DNA of 43,551 bases, from assembly GCA_945861415.1 (NCBI GenBank), contig CAMAUV010000037.1, positions 1 to 43,551 of the forward strand, read 5' to 3'. The notes beneath the pieces were generated by a model. It was not told where the DNA came from. It was given only the letters and a program-made list of their open reading frames with translations, and did not search any database. The DNA is from Akkermansia muciniphila (GTDB lineage Bacteria > Verrucomicrobiota > Verrucomicrobiia > Verrucomicrobiales > V1-33). Below, in pieces: positions 15,911-25,335 of the stretch. Both the position numbers and the translations under genes were made by a program. Position 1 is the stretch's first letter. Each line of letters opens with the position of its first letter.

Positions 15911-17272
15911 TCAAATGCCTTCGACGCTCCAGCCATCGCGATACTTCGATTTCACGAAGGCGTTGGCATCCGGGAATTCGGGGAACTGCATGGCGTCCGA
16001 GTTCCATGCGAGCTTCTTGCCCGGAAAACGCACTGAAATCATACCAAGATGCGCGGCTTCAGTAAGCGGCACGGCATAGTCGAAGTGACTGGTCGTCTTC
16101 CCCTCGCCAAGACAAGCTTTGACATAGCTGTGGTAGTGCTCGGTGGGGCTTCCAGGCACCATGGGCTTTTTGAGCTTCCGGTATTCCACCTCTTTGTTGA
16201 GCGGGAGCAGTTGAGGGCGGGAGCCGAAGTGCACGATCATGAGCGCGCCCTCTTCACCAATGAACACCGAACCGCCGCCCGGGAGTTCACGGTCTTCGAT
16301 CCCGGGAATGGCTTCCCGCGGGGGCTTTTGGCCGCCGTCATACCAGTAGAGCGGCAGAGTCTTCCCGCTGATGCGGTCACCGCCGGCATACTCAAAACGG
16401 AATTTCTCCCACGCGGGCCAGCTTTCGCTGCGGCGCTTGGGGTCATTGAGCCACGCCTCCTCCGCGCCGGTGCACTCGACACTGATGGGGGCGGCAAGAT
16501 CGAGGGCCTTGTGAGGATTGTCGAGAATGTGGCACACGAAATCCGCGACGGCACCACCGCCGAAGTCCTGCCACCCACGCCACTGAAAGGGATGGTAGAT
16601 ACCATTGTTGTAGGGGCGCTCGGGGGCGACTCCCAGCCATAAGTCCCAGTCGAGTCCGGTAGGAACGGTATCCGCGGTGGCAGGACGTGGCTGCTGAGGA
16701 AACTGCGCGCCACTCCACGAGTGTATCTCCTTGATCTTTCCAACCACGCCGTCCCGGATCATCTGCACGGCAGTACGGTATTCGCTGGAGCTTTGGATCT
16801 GATTGCCCATCTGGGTGACTACTCCGGCCTTTTTCGCCGCGGCCCGCATTGCGTGGGCCTCGTGGATGGTGCGTGTGAGCGGCTTCTGGCAATAGACATG
16901 CTTCTTCCGGTTGAGCGCATTCATCGCGATGATGGCGTGCATGTGGTCGGGCACAGCAATATTCACGCTCTCAAATTTGTCGCTCTCGTTGGCATACAGT
17001 TCGCGCCAGTCTTGGTAGATCTTCGCATTGGGAAACTGCTGCTTCGCCCGCTCGTGGTTGCGCTTATCCACATCGGCAATGGCAACGACTTCCAACCGTC
17101 CGCTGCTCATGAGTTCACCAATGTCCGCAGCCGCCTGCCCATTGATGCCAAAGCAGGCGTGAGCGAGTTTCTTGGAAGGCGGGTCCGCCCACACCTTTGA
17201 CGGCAGGATGAAGGGGGCGCTGGCAGTGGCAGCGGCGGAGGCAATGAAACGGCGACGAGAAGTGGTTTTCAT
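15911..17272 (-). CDS. Tat-exported Gfo/Idh/MocA-family oxidoreductase
   Basis: A 453-residue NAD(P)-dependent dehydrogenase-like protein of the Gfo/Idh/MocA family, which act on sugars and related polyols. The N-terminus carries a twin-arginine signal (S-R-R-R-F-I, then an Ala-rich hydrophobic segment ending near A-D-P), so it is probably exported folded with its cofactor. A Rossmann fold follows (C-F-G-I-N-G-Q-A, V-A-I-A-D-V-D). The usual E-K-P motif appears as C-Q-K-P-L-T. The C-terminal domain has G-G-G-A-V-A-D-F-V-C-H-I, as in PVC members of the family. Substrate unknown. The adjacent broken LacI-type gene suggests a former carbohydrate locus. Confidence 0.9.
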   Translation of the reverse strand: MKTTSRRRFIASAAATASAPFILPSKVWADPPSKKLAHACFGINGQAAADIGELMSSGRLEVVAIADVDKRNHERAKQQFPNAKIYQDWRELYANESDKFESVNIAVPDHMHAIIAMNALNRKKHVYCQKPLTRTIHEAHAMRAAAKKAGVVTQMGNQIQSSSEYRTAVQMIRDGVVGKIKEIHSWSGAQFPQQPRPATADTVPTGLDWDLWLGVAPERPYNNGIYHPFQWRGWQDFGGGAVADFVCHILDNPHKALDLAAPISVECTGAEEAWLNDPKRRSESWPAWEKFRFEYAGGDRISGKTLPLYWYDGGQKPPREAIPGIEDRELPGGGSVFIGEEGALMIVHFGSRPQLLPLNKEVEYRKLKKPMVPGSPTEHYHSYVKACLGEGKTTSHFDYAVPLTEAAHLGMISVRFPGKKLAWNSDAMQFPEFPDANAFVKSKYRDGWSVEGI

Positions 17273-17338
17273 AACGATCTACAAGAAGACGATACCGGCG
17301 CGCATGCAAAGCACGTGTTCACGTGACTTCCTGACCCG

Positions 17339-17734
17339 CTACTTCCGCGGCGGCAGGACGGCACAGGCACCTTTGCATCCGAACACCCGGCTTAATAACA
17401 ACCGGTTCCGGCTGATCCATTTGTAGATGATCTCAGCAATGTAGATGACGCCGGGCAGCCAAAGCAAGATCGCTACAGGAATGGTAAGCGGCAGACGCAT
17501 GGAAACAAAGCGGATAGCGCGAGCCCCCCGGTAGATGCGTCCATTAGCTGCGATGCAGTGGATGGCCTCATTGAGTTCCTCTTTTGTCAGGCCCGGGGCG
17601 ATGGCGGCGGCACGGGGATCCGCCAGCGGCATAACATTGACGGCGCGCAGCCAGTCGAGCCATTCGATGACGCGGCATTGGAACGTGCAGAGCGGACAGT
17701 CGCCGTCAAAAAGAATGGTGTGAGAGGAGGTCAT
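17339..17734 (-). CDS. DCC-family (DUF393) thiol-disulfide oxidoreductase-like protein
   Basis: A 131-residue protein beginning with the F-D-G-D-C-P-L-C motif that defines the DCC/DUF393 family, related to thioredoxin-fold proteins with a C-x-x-C-like centre. A hydrophobic stretch at about 80-105 (L-P-L-T-I-P-V-A-I-L-L-W-L-P-G) could contact the membrane. Two more cysteines lie near the end (C-K-G-A-C). Activity is predicted only. It is read divergently from the aminotransferase gene with about 90 bases between starts, room for two promoters. Confidence 0.85.
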   Translation of the reverse strand: MTSSHTILFDGDCPLCTFQCRVIEWLDWLRAVNVMPLADPRAAAIAPGLTKEELNEAIHCIAANGRIYRGARAIRFVSMRLPLTIPVAILLWLPGVIYIAEIIYKWISRNRLLLSRVFGCKGACAVLPPRK

Positions 17735-17826
17735 AGCAAATTAACATGCTCAAACGCCTGATTCGTGGCCAATGCAACCGCTCCCGATGATGCGGGCGCT
17801 TGAAAGCAGGGGCAGGCGGCGGCAGC

Positions 17827-19107
17827 ATGGGCCTTATGTTCTCAATTCCTGGTTCCCGCCTCGCCGCCCGCAGTGGCATTCTCGATCTCATGGACGACCT
17901 CGGTCGCGCCATGACCACCGATCCCGGCATGCGCATGCTCGGCGGCGGAAATCCTGCGCACATTCCGGAAGTGGATGCAGTCTGGCGTGCGCGCATGACG
18001 GAACTGATGGCGGACGGCAATGCGCTGGAGCGCATGCTGGGCAACTACGACCCGCCGCGAGGGAACCCCCATTTTCTCAAGTCGCTGGCCGATTGCTTGA
18101 ACAGCGCCCTTGGCTGGAAACTGGGACCGGAAAATCTGGCGGTAACCGCGGGCGGCCAGACGGCCTTCTTTTATCTGTTCAATTTGCTGGCCGGCGAAAT
18201 GCCGCAGGGCGGGCGCAGCCGTATTCTTCTGCCGCTCGTGCCGGAATACATCGGCTATGCCAACCAGGGCGTGGGTCCGGATTTATTCGTCGGCTGTCCT
18301 GCCATGATCGAGAATCTACCGGATAATGAATTCAAATACCGCGTGGATTTCACCGCGGTCGAAGCAGCACTGGAGGCGAGGGATATCGCCGCCATTTGTG
18401 TCTCACGTCCGACAAACCCCACAGGCAATGTGCTGACTGACGACGAAATCGCGAAGCTATCTCTGCTGGCCCGCGAGTATGGCATCCCGCTTATTATCGA
18501 CAATGCCTACGGTCTCCCCTTCCCCGGGGCGATCTTCACAGACGCCAGCCCGGTATGGGCTGACCACATTATTCTCACTCTCAGTCTGTCCAAGCTGGGC
18601 CTCCCGGGCACACGGACGGGCGTCGTGATCGCGGAACCGAAAATCACGGAAGCCATCGCCGCAATGACTAGTGTGACGGGCCTTGCGAATACGAACACCG
18701 GCCAGCAGATTGTTCTACCCCTGCTGGCGAACGGAGAAATCCTGCGTTTATCCCGGGAAGTAATTCGCCCATTTTATGAAGAGCGCAGCCGCAAGGCCCA
18801 CGGCTGGCTGGCGGAGGCTTTTGAAGGCCAGGACTGCTGGAGCGTGCACCGCACAGAGGGCTCCTTCTTTCTCTGGCTGCGTCTTGAGGACCTGCCTCTG
18901 ACCACTCTGGAACTATATGAGCGGCTGAAACTGCGCAAGGTGCTCGTTGTGCCAGGCGAGCACTTCTTTTTTGGCCTCAAGGAAGACTGGCCGCACCGCC
19001 ACGAATGCCTGCGCCTCAACTACGCCGGCCCGGAAACGGTGGTGAGGGAGGCACTGGGCATCATCGCAGACGAAGTGCGTGCGCTGCGCAGTGGCACCTT
19101 AGCATGA
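17827..19107 (+). CDS. avtA: Valine-pyruvate aminotransferase AvtA
   Basis: A PLP-dependent transaminase that makes valine with alanine as amino donor (alanine + 2-oxoisovalerate to pyruvate + valine). The 426-residue protein matches E. coli AvtA along its length: M-L-G-G-G-N-P-A-x-I-P-E, N-Y-D-x-P-x-G, A-F-F-Y-L-F-N-L, A/V-P-E-Y-I-G-Y-A, I-C-V-S-R-P-T-N-P-T-G-N-V and I-D-N-A-Y-G-x-P-F-P-G. S-L-S-K-L-G-L-P-G contains the PLP-binding Lys256. The ATG at 17827 is chosen because the match to AvtA begins shortly after; a TTG at 17800 and an ATG at 17836 are alternatives. No other branched-chain amino acid genes are nearby. Confidence 0.92.
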   Translation: MGLMFSIPGSRLAARSGILDLMDDLGRAMTTDPGMRMLGGGNPAHIPEVDAVWRARMTELMADGNALERMLGNYDPPRGNPHFLKSLADCLNSALGWKLGPENLAVTAGGQTAFFYLFNLLAGEMPQGGRSRILLPLVPEYIGYANQGVGPDLFVGCPAMIENLPDNEFKYRVDFTAVEAALEARDIAAICVSRPTNPTGNVLTDDEIAKLSLLAREYGIPLIIDNAYGLPFPGAIFTDASPVWADHIILTLSLSKLGLPGTRTGVVIAEPKITEAIAAMTSVTGLANTNTGQQIVLPLLANGEILRLSREVIRPFYEERSRKAHGWLAEAFEGQDCWSVHRTEGSFFLWLRLEDLPLTTLELYERLKLRKVLVVPGEHFFFGLKEDWPHRHECLRLNYAGPETVVREALGIIADEVRALRSGTLA

Positions 19108-19153
19108 AGCATCCCATGGCGGCAAGACCCTCAAGCCGCTGTGATCCAAGCAC

Positions 19154-19187
19154 AAAAAACCCGGCGCAGGGAGGGCCACGCAGGGTT
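19154..19187 (-). terminator. Rho-independent terminator of the L,D-transpeptidase gene
   Basis: Read on the minus strand, AACCCTGCGTGG pairs with CTGCGCCGGGTT (12 positions, one mismatch, two G-U pairs) around a CCCTCC loop, and the stem runs into TTTTTT. It starts 24 bases after the transpeptidase stop codon. Confidence 0.7.
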
Positions 19188-19211
19188 CAGAGGGAAGCTT
19201 GTCGCAATTAG

Positions 19212-19847
19212 CTAGTCCAAGAACATCTTGCCCTTGTACTTCGCGTCCTCAAAGAACTGGGGACTCATGAGATACGAGTTGGGCGGATTGGGAAGCGGAC
19301 CGTCATCGATCACCGGGAGCTTCTTGCCGTGAGTGGCATCTTCCGGGTGGCTGGAGGCGACATTCAGTGGCGCGCCAGTGGGGATCATCGCGAAGACTTT
19401 CGCCGCGCTCTTCATGGGCATGCGCACGCAACCGTGGGTGCATGGGAGAGGCTTCACAAATCCCCAGTGCATCCCGTAGGCTCTTTTGAACTCCATCCAG
19501 TAGGCCATGGGATAGCCTGCGCCCGGACTGCTCTGGCGGCGGCGGGTAGCCTGCTTGCTGTAAATACGGAAGTTGCCGGCAGGCGTAGGCGTGCTGGCGG
19601 TGCCAACGGAACAGGGCGTGGCGAGAAGAACCCGATCACCTTCTACGACATAAAGCCGCTGGGCGCCGGTGCTCAATTTCAAGCGAACGGCGCTGGGATT
19701 CTTTGGGCGGTAGGCCGGAGGGTCGAATTTATCAGACGTAATGCGGCCGCCGGAAGCGGATTTGATGCTGTCACAACTCACTGCCCCCATGGCCAAAGCG
19801 GCCACCAGAGCAATACGAAGAATCTTAGGGAGAATGAGTAATTTCAT
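19212..19847 (-). CDS. L,D-transpeptidase (YkuD domain), predicted lipoprotein
   Basis: L,D-transpeptidases form 3-3 crosslinks in peptidoglycan or attach proteins to it. The 211-residue protein has a hydrophobic N-terminus with a possible lipobox (A-V-S-C, Cys25), which is a weaker match than L-A-G-C. The YkuD domain runs from about residue 55 to 165. The catalytic signature appears as M-H-W-G-F at 126-130 and C-T-H-G-C-V-R-M at 136-143, with nucleophile Cys140 and His138. A short C-terminal tail has no known domain. It is divergent from the RNA helicase gene and ends in a hairpin terminator. Confidence 0.9.
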   Translation of the reverse strand: MKLLILPKILRIALVAALAMGAVSCDSIKSASGGRITSDKFDPPAYRPKNPSAVRLKLSTGAQRLYVVEGDRVLLATPCSVGTASTPTPAGNFRIYSKQATRRRQSSPGAGYPMAYWMEFKRAYGMHWGFVKPLPCTHGCVRMPMKSAAKVFAMIPTGAPLNVASSHPEDATHGKKLPVIDDGPLPNPPNSYLMSPQFFEDAKYKGKMFLD

Positions 19848-19939
19848 AAACTTATCTTTAGATTCACCCTAGTTTGAAGCATGCCAAACGGAAAAGTCGG
19901 CCTTTCTCCGGGACAGGACGAGAGCGGTTGGTCCAGCGC

Positions 19940-19945
19940 TATAAT
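19940..19945 (+). promoter_or_regulatory. Possible -10 box of the RNA helicase gene
   Basis: TATAAT occurs 65 bases upstream of the helicase start, in the divergent intergenic region. No good -35 element is found at 16-18 bases upstream, so the assignment is tentative. Confidence 0.35.
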
Positions 19946-20010
19946 GTGGAACCCGGCGAGGGAAAAAGTATCCCGTGCATTTCTCAGGAACGCGTTGAAG
20001 GTGGAAGCTC

Positions 20011-21408
20011 ATGTCATTTCAAGTTCTAGGTCTCGACGACCGCATCCTTAAGGCTATCCGCGACGCAGGATACACCGAGCCTACTCCTATCCAATCCGCC
20101 GCCGTTCCGCAAATCATTGCAGGACACGATGTCATCGGCATCGCCCAAACGGGCACAGGCAAGACCGCGGCCTTTACTTTACCGGTGCTGACCAAACTGT
20201 GTGCGAAAGCCCCTGACGCCTCCCGCCGCCGGACGCGGGTGCTCATCGTGGCCCCCACGCGCGAACTGGTGGTGCAGATAGAAGAAAATGTCTGTGCTTA
20301 CGCCAAGCACCTGCCCGCCCTCCGTATTGCCAAGGTCTTTGGCGGTGTGGGTGAGCGTCCGCAAATGGACGCGCTCCGGGCAGGGGCAGACATCGTGATC
20401 GCCACACCGGGCAGACTTCTCGACCTCATGGGCCGGGGCTGTGCGGACTTCAGTGCTCTGGAAGTGCTCATTCTGGATGAAGCGGACCGCATGCTGGACA
20501 TGGGCTTTGTGCCCGACATCCGCCGCATCGTCAAAGCCCTGCCAAAGCAGCGCCAGACGCTGCTTTTCTCCGCGACGCTGAGCAATGAAATCGAGGGCCT
20601 CACCCGCGAATTTCTCCATACGCCGAAGAAGGTGGAAATCGGACGCCGCAGCAATCCGGCGGAGACCGTGACACAAATGATTTACGAAGTGCGCAAGGAG
20701 GACAAAGTCTCGCTGCTGGCGCACCTGTTGCGGGATTCCTCTATGGACATGGTGCTGGTTTTCACCCGCACCAAGCACGGCGCGGACAAAGTGGCCAAAC
20801 GTCTGGCCCGCGATGGGGTGACCTCCGCTGCGCTGCATGCCAACCGTTCACAAAACCAGCGCCTCAAAGCATTGGCTGACTTCAAGAGCGGCAAGGTGCG
20901 GGTGCTGGTGGCCACTGACATTGCCAGCCGCGGCATCGATGTGGACGGAATCTCCCACGTGGTTAATTTTGATTTCCCACCTCACGTGGAGGACTACGTC
21001 CACCGCATCGGCAGGACGGGGCGCGCCAATGCCGTCGGCGACGCTATCAGCTTTGTATCGCGCGATGACTATGGTGCCCTGCGGTCGCTGGAGAAATTCA
21101 TCGGGCGAGGCATTGTCCGGAAATCGGCGGATGGATTTGTGCCTGACCCCGCCGGCCCTGATGACGAGCGTCCTGTGCGTCCACAGCAGCGGCAGCAACG
21201 TGGTCAGGGACAACAGACCAGTGGAGGCCAGCAACAGCGCGGCCAGGGATCACGAGGAGGCCAGTCACAGCGGCCCACCAACCGATCCGCAGGCCCGCCG
21301 CCCCGGCCGCAGCAAAGCGCCTCTTCCGTAACGCCAGCACGCCCCCAGGAGGAGGAACCGCAGGGCTGGCGTCGACCCACTCAAGGCCGCCGCCAAAGGC
21401 GCCGCTGA
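20011..21408 (+). CDS. DEAD-box ATP-dependent RNA helicase (RhlE-like)
   Basis: Unwinds short RNA duplexes using ATP, typically in ribosome assembly, RNA decay or cold adaptation. All DEAD-box motifs are present in the 465-residue protein: Q motif (P-T-P-I-Q, 25-29), Walker A A-Q-T-G-T-G-K-T (45-52), P-T-R-E-L, T-P-G-R, D-E-A-D (156-159), S-A-T (187-189), A-T-D-I-A-S-R-G-I-D and H-R-I-G-R-T-G-R. The C-terminal 85 residues are rich in Gln, Gly, Arg and Pro (Q-R-G-Q-G-Q-Q type), an unstructured RNA-binding tail as in RhlE proteins. The long 5' leader (from 19848) leaves room for temperature-dependent control, but no specific element is seen. Confidence 0.92.
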   Translation: MSFQVLGLDDRILKAIRDAGYTEPTPIQSAAVPQIIAGHDVIGIAQTGTGKTAAFTLPVLTKLCAKAPDASRRRTRVLIVAPTRELVVQIEENVCAYAKHLPALRIAKVFGGVGERPQMDALRAGADIVIATPGRLLDLMGRGCADFSALEVLILDEADRMLDMGFVPDIRRIVKALPKQRQTLLFSATLSNEIEGLTREFLHTPKKVEIGRRSNPAETVTQMIYEVRKEDKVSLLAHLLRDSSMDMVLVFTRTKHGADKVAKRLARDGVTSAALHANRSQNQRLKALADFKSGKVRVLVATDIASRGIDVDGISHVVNFDFPPHVEDYVHRIGRTGRANAVGDAISFVSRDDYGALRSLEKFIGRGIVRKSADGFVPDPAGPDDERPVRPQQRQQRGQGQQTSGGQQQRGQGSRGGQSQRPTNRSAGPPPRPQQSASSVTPARPQEEEPQGWRRPTQGRRQRRR

Positions 21409-21451
21409 GCCTCATTTCTAAAAGCAGGAAAGAGGAACCATATCTAGGCTC

Positions 21452-21853
21452 TCATATCCATGTGATGCGTAATATCGGTGGTCTCATGCGACCAAGTTTT
21501 CGGCGAATTTCAAATTTCGAAAGTTCCCGGCAATTCCACAACCCGTCATAGTTCCTCGACATCTTTTCTAGCAACCAGCCACGGGAGCAGATTTCATTGA
21601 TCGCTTTGCGCAGGCTTTCCCGCGCCTGACTCTCGCGCTTCAGCACTGAAAACTCGGGCAGGATGATGGCAATGCGCGCCGCTAAATATACGGTCAGACA
21701 GCCTGCAGCGAATCCAAAGAGCAGCGGCTGTGGAGGCGTGTTGAATTTCCACATCGAAATCTCAAGACCGGCAATAATGAGCACCACCAGCGTGATGATA
21801 GCATACTCCGCTACACGCCTCCCAGCGCGGACTGACGTTACCGGGTGTTGGTG
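21452..21853 (-). pseudogene. Fragment of a membrane protein resembling the N-terminus of NERD-domain proteins
   Basis: The frame is open from 21853 and reads R-V-A-E-Y-A-I-I-T-L-V-V-L-I-I-A-G-L-E, a first membrane helix. A second helix (P-L-L-F-G-F-A-A-G-C-L) and a soluble start (L-P-E-F-S-V-L-K-R) follow. From memory this order of two helices then an L-P-E-x-x-x-L-K segment is seen in PVC proteins carrying a NERD nuclease-related domain. The sequence then loses similarity after S-R-G-W-L-L and stops. No ATG fits the helix start (GTG 21787 would cut helix 1). Both ends therefore look broken. The family assignment is tentative; it could also be a short real membrane protein. Confidence 0.35.
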
Positions 21854-22089
21854 TCATCAAAAATGGATAACTTGGGGCTTACGATCTCTTCGACGAGCCT
21901 TTTGGTCGATGTTCTAGGGTTCGGCACAGGGCAGCGATACGGCCTATCCGGGTTCTGTCATCACAAAATCATTCATCGGCGACACAACGGTCCGTGGAAC
22001 CGTAATGCGACCCTCCGGGAAACCACGGCGAACTGGTGAAAAGCCGCGATAGTGCTTTGCGCTCAGGGCGCGCCGGGCTACTGTGGGGC

Positions 22090-25000
22090 ATGCCCAGTGC
22101 CTCGTGTCCTCCCTCAACTCCCGCCGCCCCCCCGCCGGCGCGGAAAGGTTGGCTGCGCCAGTGGACGAAGCGGACCCTTCTTTTTCTTCTTCTGCTTACG
22201 GTAGCGGCATGGTTCGCCAGGGTAACGCTCGCAAACTGGGCCCTGAGCAAGCTGCCGGGGTTTTATGCGGTGAAAGTGAGCGGGGTGCTTCCCGGTTGGA
22301 ATGGTCTGACGTTCACCGGCGTGACCGTGATCCACCGGCCCACTGGTTTGGAAATGGCCCGCGCAGGCAGGGTGGAAGCGCATGGCGGCTGGGGCCAGAT
22401 GAAGAATGGCCAGCTGGAAAAACTCCGCCTTGTCGATGCTCAGGTCTCATGGCGGGAAGAATTTAGCGACTACCGGATGCCTTACATCGAAGGGGCTCCG
22501 GCGGCCGATCCGGCGGTGATATGGCATAAAGGAGAAGCCGAAGGCGGCTCATTTCAGTGGATCGAGCGCGGGCAGAAACTGCCGCGGCTCAGCATGGATA
22601 TTGTTTCAATCAATGGCGGACACTTTACCGTCTTCGACGACACGACCTGCGAGGCCGATGCCCAGTCGCTGATCGTGGGCAATCTGGTCAGCAGCGAACT
22701 CACTGCGAGCGGACGCCTTACTATAACTTCCACCGCCCCCCGCGCCACCGGCATCATGACGGGAAAGCAAAAGGACAATGCCTTCACCATTGAGGGCCTC
22801 CAGCTCACCTCACTGCTCATTAGCATGGAGTGGAGGGAACAAGCCGGCCCCAGTTCCATTCCGGAGCCAGTTTTTACTCCCCCACGACCTGACTGGGACC
22901 TCCCCTTAATGTTCCGTATCGCCAGCGGTGCGGCGGATTCCGGACGGGCTGTCATGCTGGTGCAAAGACCTAGTGCCGGGGAACCAGTGGAATTTGCTGC
23001 TGATTTGCGCAAAGTCACAGCCAACGGCATCCGGCTGGCGGGAGGACTACCCGGCATGATCGGCAACATCACCGCCACCCTTGCAGACATGAAGGCCCCG
23101 CGCGCCGCGGCCGAATGGCGGGAACTTTTCGTGGCCGGTTCGCTTAACGAAAAAGCTCAGTTCCTTGTGACCTCCTCCAGCATCAATGGCGCGAAGGTCT
23201 CCGACAGTGCCAAAGTGCTGGCAGCCCTCGGGTTTACTCCCGAGGAGGCGCGGGAACTCCCTCTGTGCCGTGGCGGGGCCGATGCAAAGTGCGTAAACCT
23301 TCTGCTTTCGGAAGATGGTCTGCAATCCAACGATCCGCAGGAGATACTCCTACACGACTTCTCCGCGCAACTGCCCGGGGAGAAAGAGCCGGCAGCCGCG
23401 CTGCCCAAAGCAGAAATTATCGTCGTGCCCGATGAGGCTCTGCGCGACCGCCGGCTTCGCTCGGTAGTGGCAGACAACTTGCAGCTCCAAATCGACAAGA
23501 CCGCCACTCTGGGAGCTCCAGACAACCCGTCTAAAATAGAGGCCGCCGCCCATGTGCCGCCGGAGGAAAAACCCGGTTGGTTTGGATGGAACGTGGACTC
23601 GCTCACAGTCCTAGGCGGCAGAGTGAAAGCCACCAATCTCGGGAGCGGCATACCTAACGGTTTCGCAAAGTTCGACATTCAAACGGCACCCATCGCACCC
23701 GGCGGGGACTCGCTCTATCAAATCAAGGTAAGTAATATAAAACTCGCCAATCCGCTCTTCCCTTCCCTGCCCATCCCCACGGGGGGCGCGCTGGATCTGG
23801 ATGTCCATCCCCTGCGCTTTTGGAAAGAGGGCGCAGTGGAGCGCGCGGAATTCAATGGTCAGGAAGTGGAATTGAACAGCAGCTTCATGAAGCTCTTCAA
23901 ACCCGCCCCGCAGCAGGAAGAAAGGAAACCGCCCGGGGCTGCTGCGCCGGGCGATAAAGAGCCAAAGCCTACTTCATGGCTGCCCCCGCTGCGGCTGAAG
24001 AAACTGGTCATCAACAACGTAAGGCTCTCGCTCGATGACATCGGCGATGGACGCCGTCTCGTGGTTCCGGTCAACGGTCAGGAATTCAGCAACGTGCCCC
24101 TGAGCGCAGACCTGCTGGAGCATGATGCCGCTAATGTGGTCCAGAAGATTGAAGTGCCCTCCATTTATGTTTATGCCCCATATGATGAAGGCCGCACGGT
24201 AGTGGAACTTCCGGTGAACTTCATCCATTTCTCGTTCGCCGGGCTCGCGAAGAAACAACTGTCTAGGGTCGAACTGGTGGCTCCACGCATCCGGGCCGGC
24301 AGACCGCTTTTTGATTTTGTGGACCGCGCCCGCGCCCGCTTCTCCGAGTTTGCCATAACAGAAGAAACGGCACCACCGCCCGAGAGCGGGGCACCATTCA
24401 TCCGTGGCCTGCTGGCGGCCGAACGAGTCACCCTAGAGGATAACCCAGCGGTTTGGGATATTCCCTTTTTCACAGACACCGGAATGGTTATCACCGCGCC
24501 CAATGGCGAAGAATGGACGGACATTCCCCGGCTCCCGTTCCGCAACGCACGAATTAAAGAGGGTCCTAACACAGGTCAGGCGATTCCCTTCCGCCTCTAT
24601 GGAGATGAAGTCACCGGTGAGCTAGCCATTGATGAAGGCTGGTACGACTTTCCGGCATGGAAACTGCGCCTGCACATGAGCGGCGAAGGCAAAATCATCT
24701 TCAACTACCCGCTGGCGGACAAATCAAACAACCTCGTGCAGGTCTTCAAAGATAACACCCTCATCTATCGCCAACTCCGCATTGATAAGGTCTGGCTCAG
24801 TATCACCTATGATCGTGAGGGAATCTACGCCACCTATGGCGGAGAAACCTGCGGCGGCTACATCTCCGGCAACGTGAATCTCTATCTCGACCAGACTTAC
24901 ACATGGGATGCCTCGGCCTCAATGACCGGCATCGACATGAAACCTCTCACCACAGCCCTCACCCGTGAATATGTCAGCATCGACGGAAGGGTGGACCAGT

Positions 25001-25332
25001 TCAACGTGGTGGCCCATGGCGACATGACAGGACTCTATCAAACCCGCGTCGACTTCAAAATCCCCGCCGCAGGCCGGTTGCGCATACATGCCCTCGACGC
25101 CCTCCAGAAACGGCTCACGGACGAGCGCTTGAACTGGAGCGACGACGCCTCGCGGGCTGGAGTGGATATGCTCCGGGACTTCTCCTTCCTCTCAGGCGAA
25201 GGCACCGCGAAACTATACGGGCGCGAAGGCAATATGCAGATAAAACTCGCTGGCCGGGATGGTTCCCGTGACATCAACATCAATCTCCACGACTACCGCC
25301 GCCGCGCGGAAAAGTCTCTCATCCGTTTCTGA
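22090..25332 (+). CDS. YdbH/AsmA-like envelope protein (intermembrane lipid-transport candidate)
   Basis: A 1080-residue protein with a short basic, proline-rich cytoplasmic start, one membrane anchor (R-T-L-L-F-L-L-L-L-T-V-A-A-W-F-A, about 28-45) and a very long beta-rich periplasmic region. This is the architecture of AsmA-like proteins (TamB, YhdP, YdbH), which form hydrophobic grooves that carry phospholipids from inner to outer membrane. The C-terminal part (G-Y-I-S-G-N-V-N-L-Y-L-D, V-S-I-D-G-R-V-D-Q-F-N, F-L-S-G-E-G-T-A-K-L-Y-G) resembles the YdbH/PF11739 type. The strongest support is context: the next gene, 3 bases downstream, looks like YnbE joined to YdbL, the partners of YdbH in E. 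coli. Start chosen at ATG 22090; a start at 22036 would add 18 residues with no clear purpose. Substrate is inferred. Confidence 0.65.
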   Translation: MPSASCPPSTPAAPPPARKGWLRQWTKRTLLFLLLLTVAAWFARVTLANWALSKLPGFYAVKVSGVLPGWNGLTFTGVTVIHRPTGLEMARAGRVEAHGGWGQMKNGQLEKLRLVDAQVSWREEFSDYRMPYIEGAPAADPAVIWHKGEAEGGSFQWIERGQKLPRLSMDIVSINGGHFTVFDDTTCEADAQSLIVGNLVSSELTASGRLTITSTAPRATGIMTGKQKDNAFTIEGLQLTSLLISMEWREQAGPSSIPEPVFTPPRPDWDLPLMFRIASGAADSGRAVMLVQRPSAGEPVEFAADLRKVTANGIRLAGGLPGMIGNITATLADMKAPRAAAEWRELFVAGSLNEKAQFLVTSSSINGAKVSDSAKVLAALGFTPEEARELPLCRGGADAKCVNLLLSEDGLQSNDPQEILLHDFSAQLPGEKEPAAALPKAEIIVVPDEALRDRRLRSVVADNLQLQIDKTATLGAPDNPSKIEAAAHVPPEEKPGWFGWNVDSLTVLGGRVKATNLGSGIPNGFAKFDIQTAPIAPGGDSLYQIKVSNIKLANPLFPSLPIPTGGALDLDVHPLRFWKEGAVERAEFNGQEVELNSSFMKLFKPAPQQEERKPPGAAAPGDKEPKPTSWLPPLRLKKLVINNVRLSLDDIGDGRRLVVPVNGQEFSNVPLSADLLEHDAANVVQKIEVPSIYVYAPYDEGRTVVELPVNFIHFSFAGLAKKQLSRVELVAPRIRAGRPLFDFVDRARARFSEFAITEETAPPPESGAPFIRGLLAAERVTLEDNPAVWDIPFFTDTGMVITAPNGEEWTDIPRLPFRNARIKEGPNTGQAIPFRLYGDEVTGELAIDEGWYDFPAWKLRLHMSGEGKIIFNYPLADKSNNLVQVFKDNTLIYRQLRIDKVWLSITYDREGIYATYGGETCGGYISGNVNLYLDQTYTWDASASMTGIDMKPLTTALTREYVSIDGRVDQFNVVAHGDMTGLYQTRVDFKIPAAGRLRIHALDALQKRLTDERLNWSDDASRAGVDMLRDFSFLSGEGTAKLYGREGNMQIKLAGRDGSRDININLHDYRRRAEKSLIRF

Positions 25333-25335
25333 TCC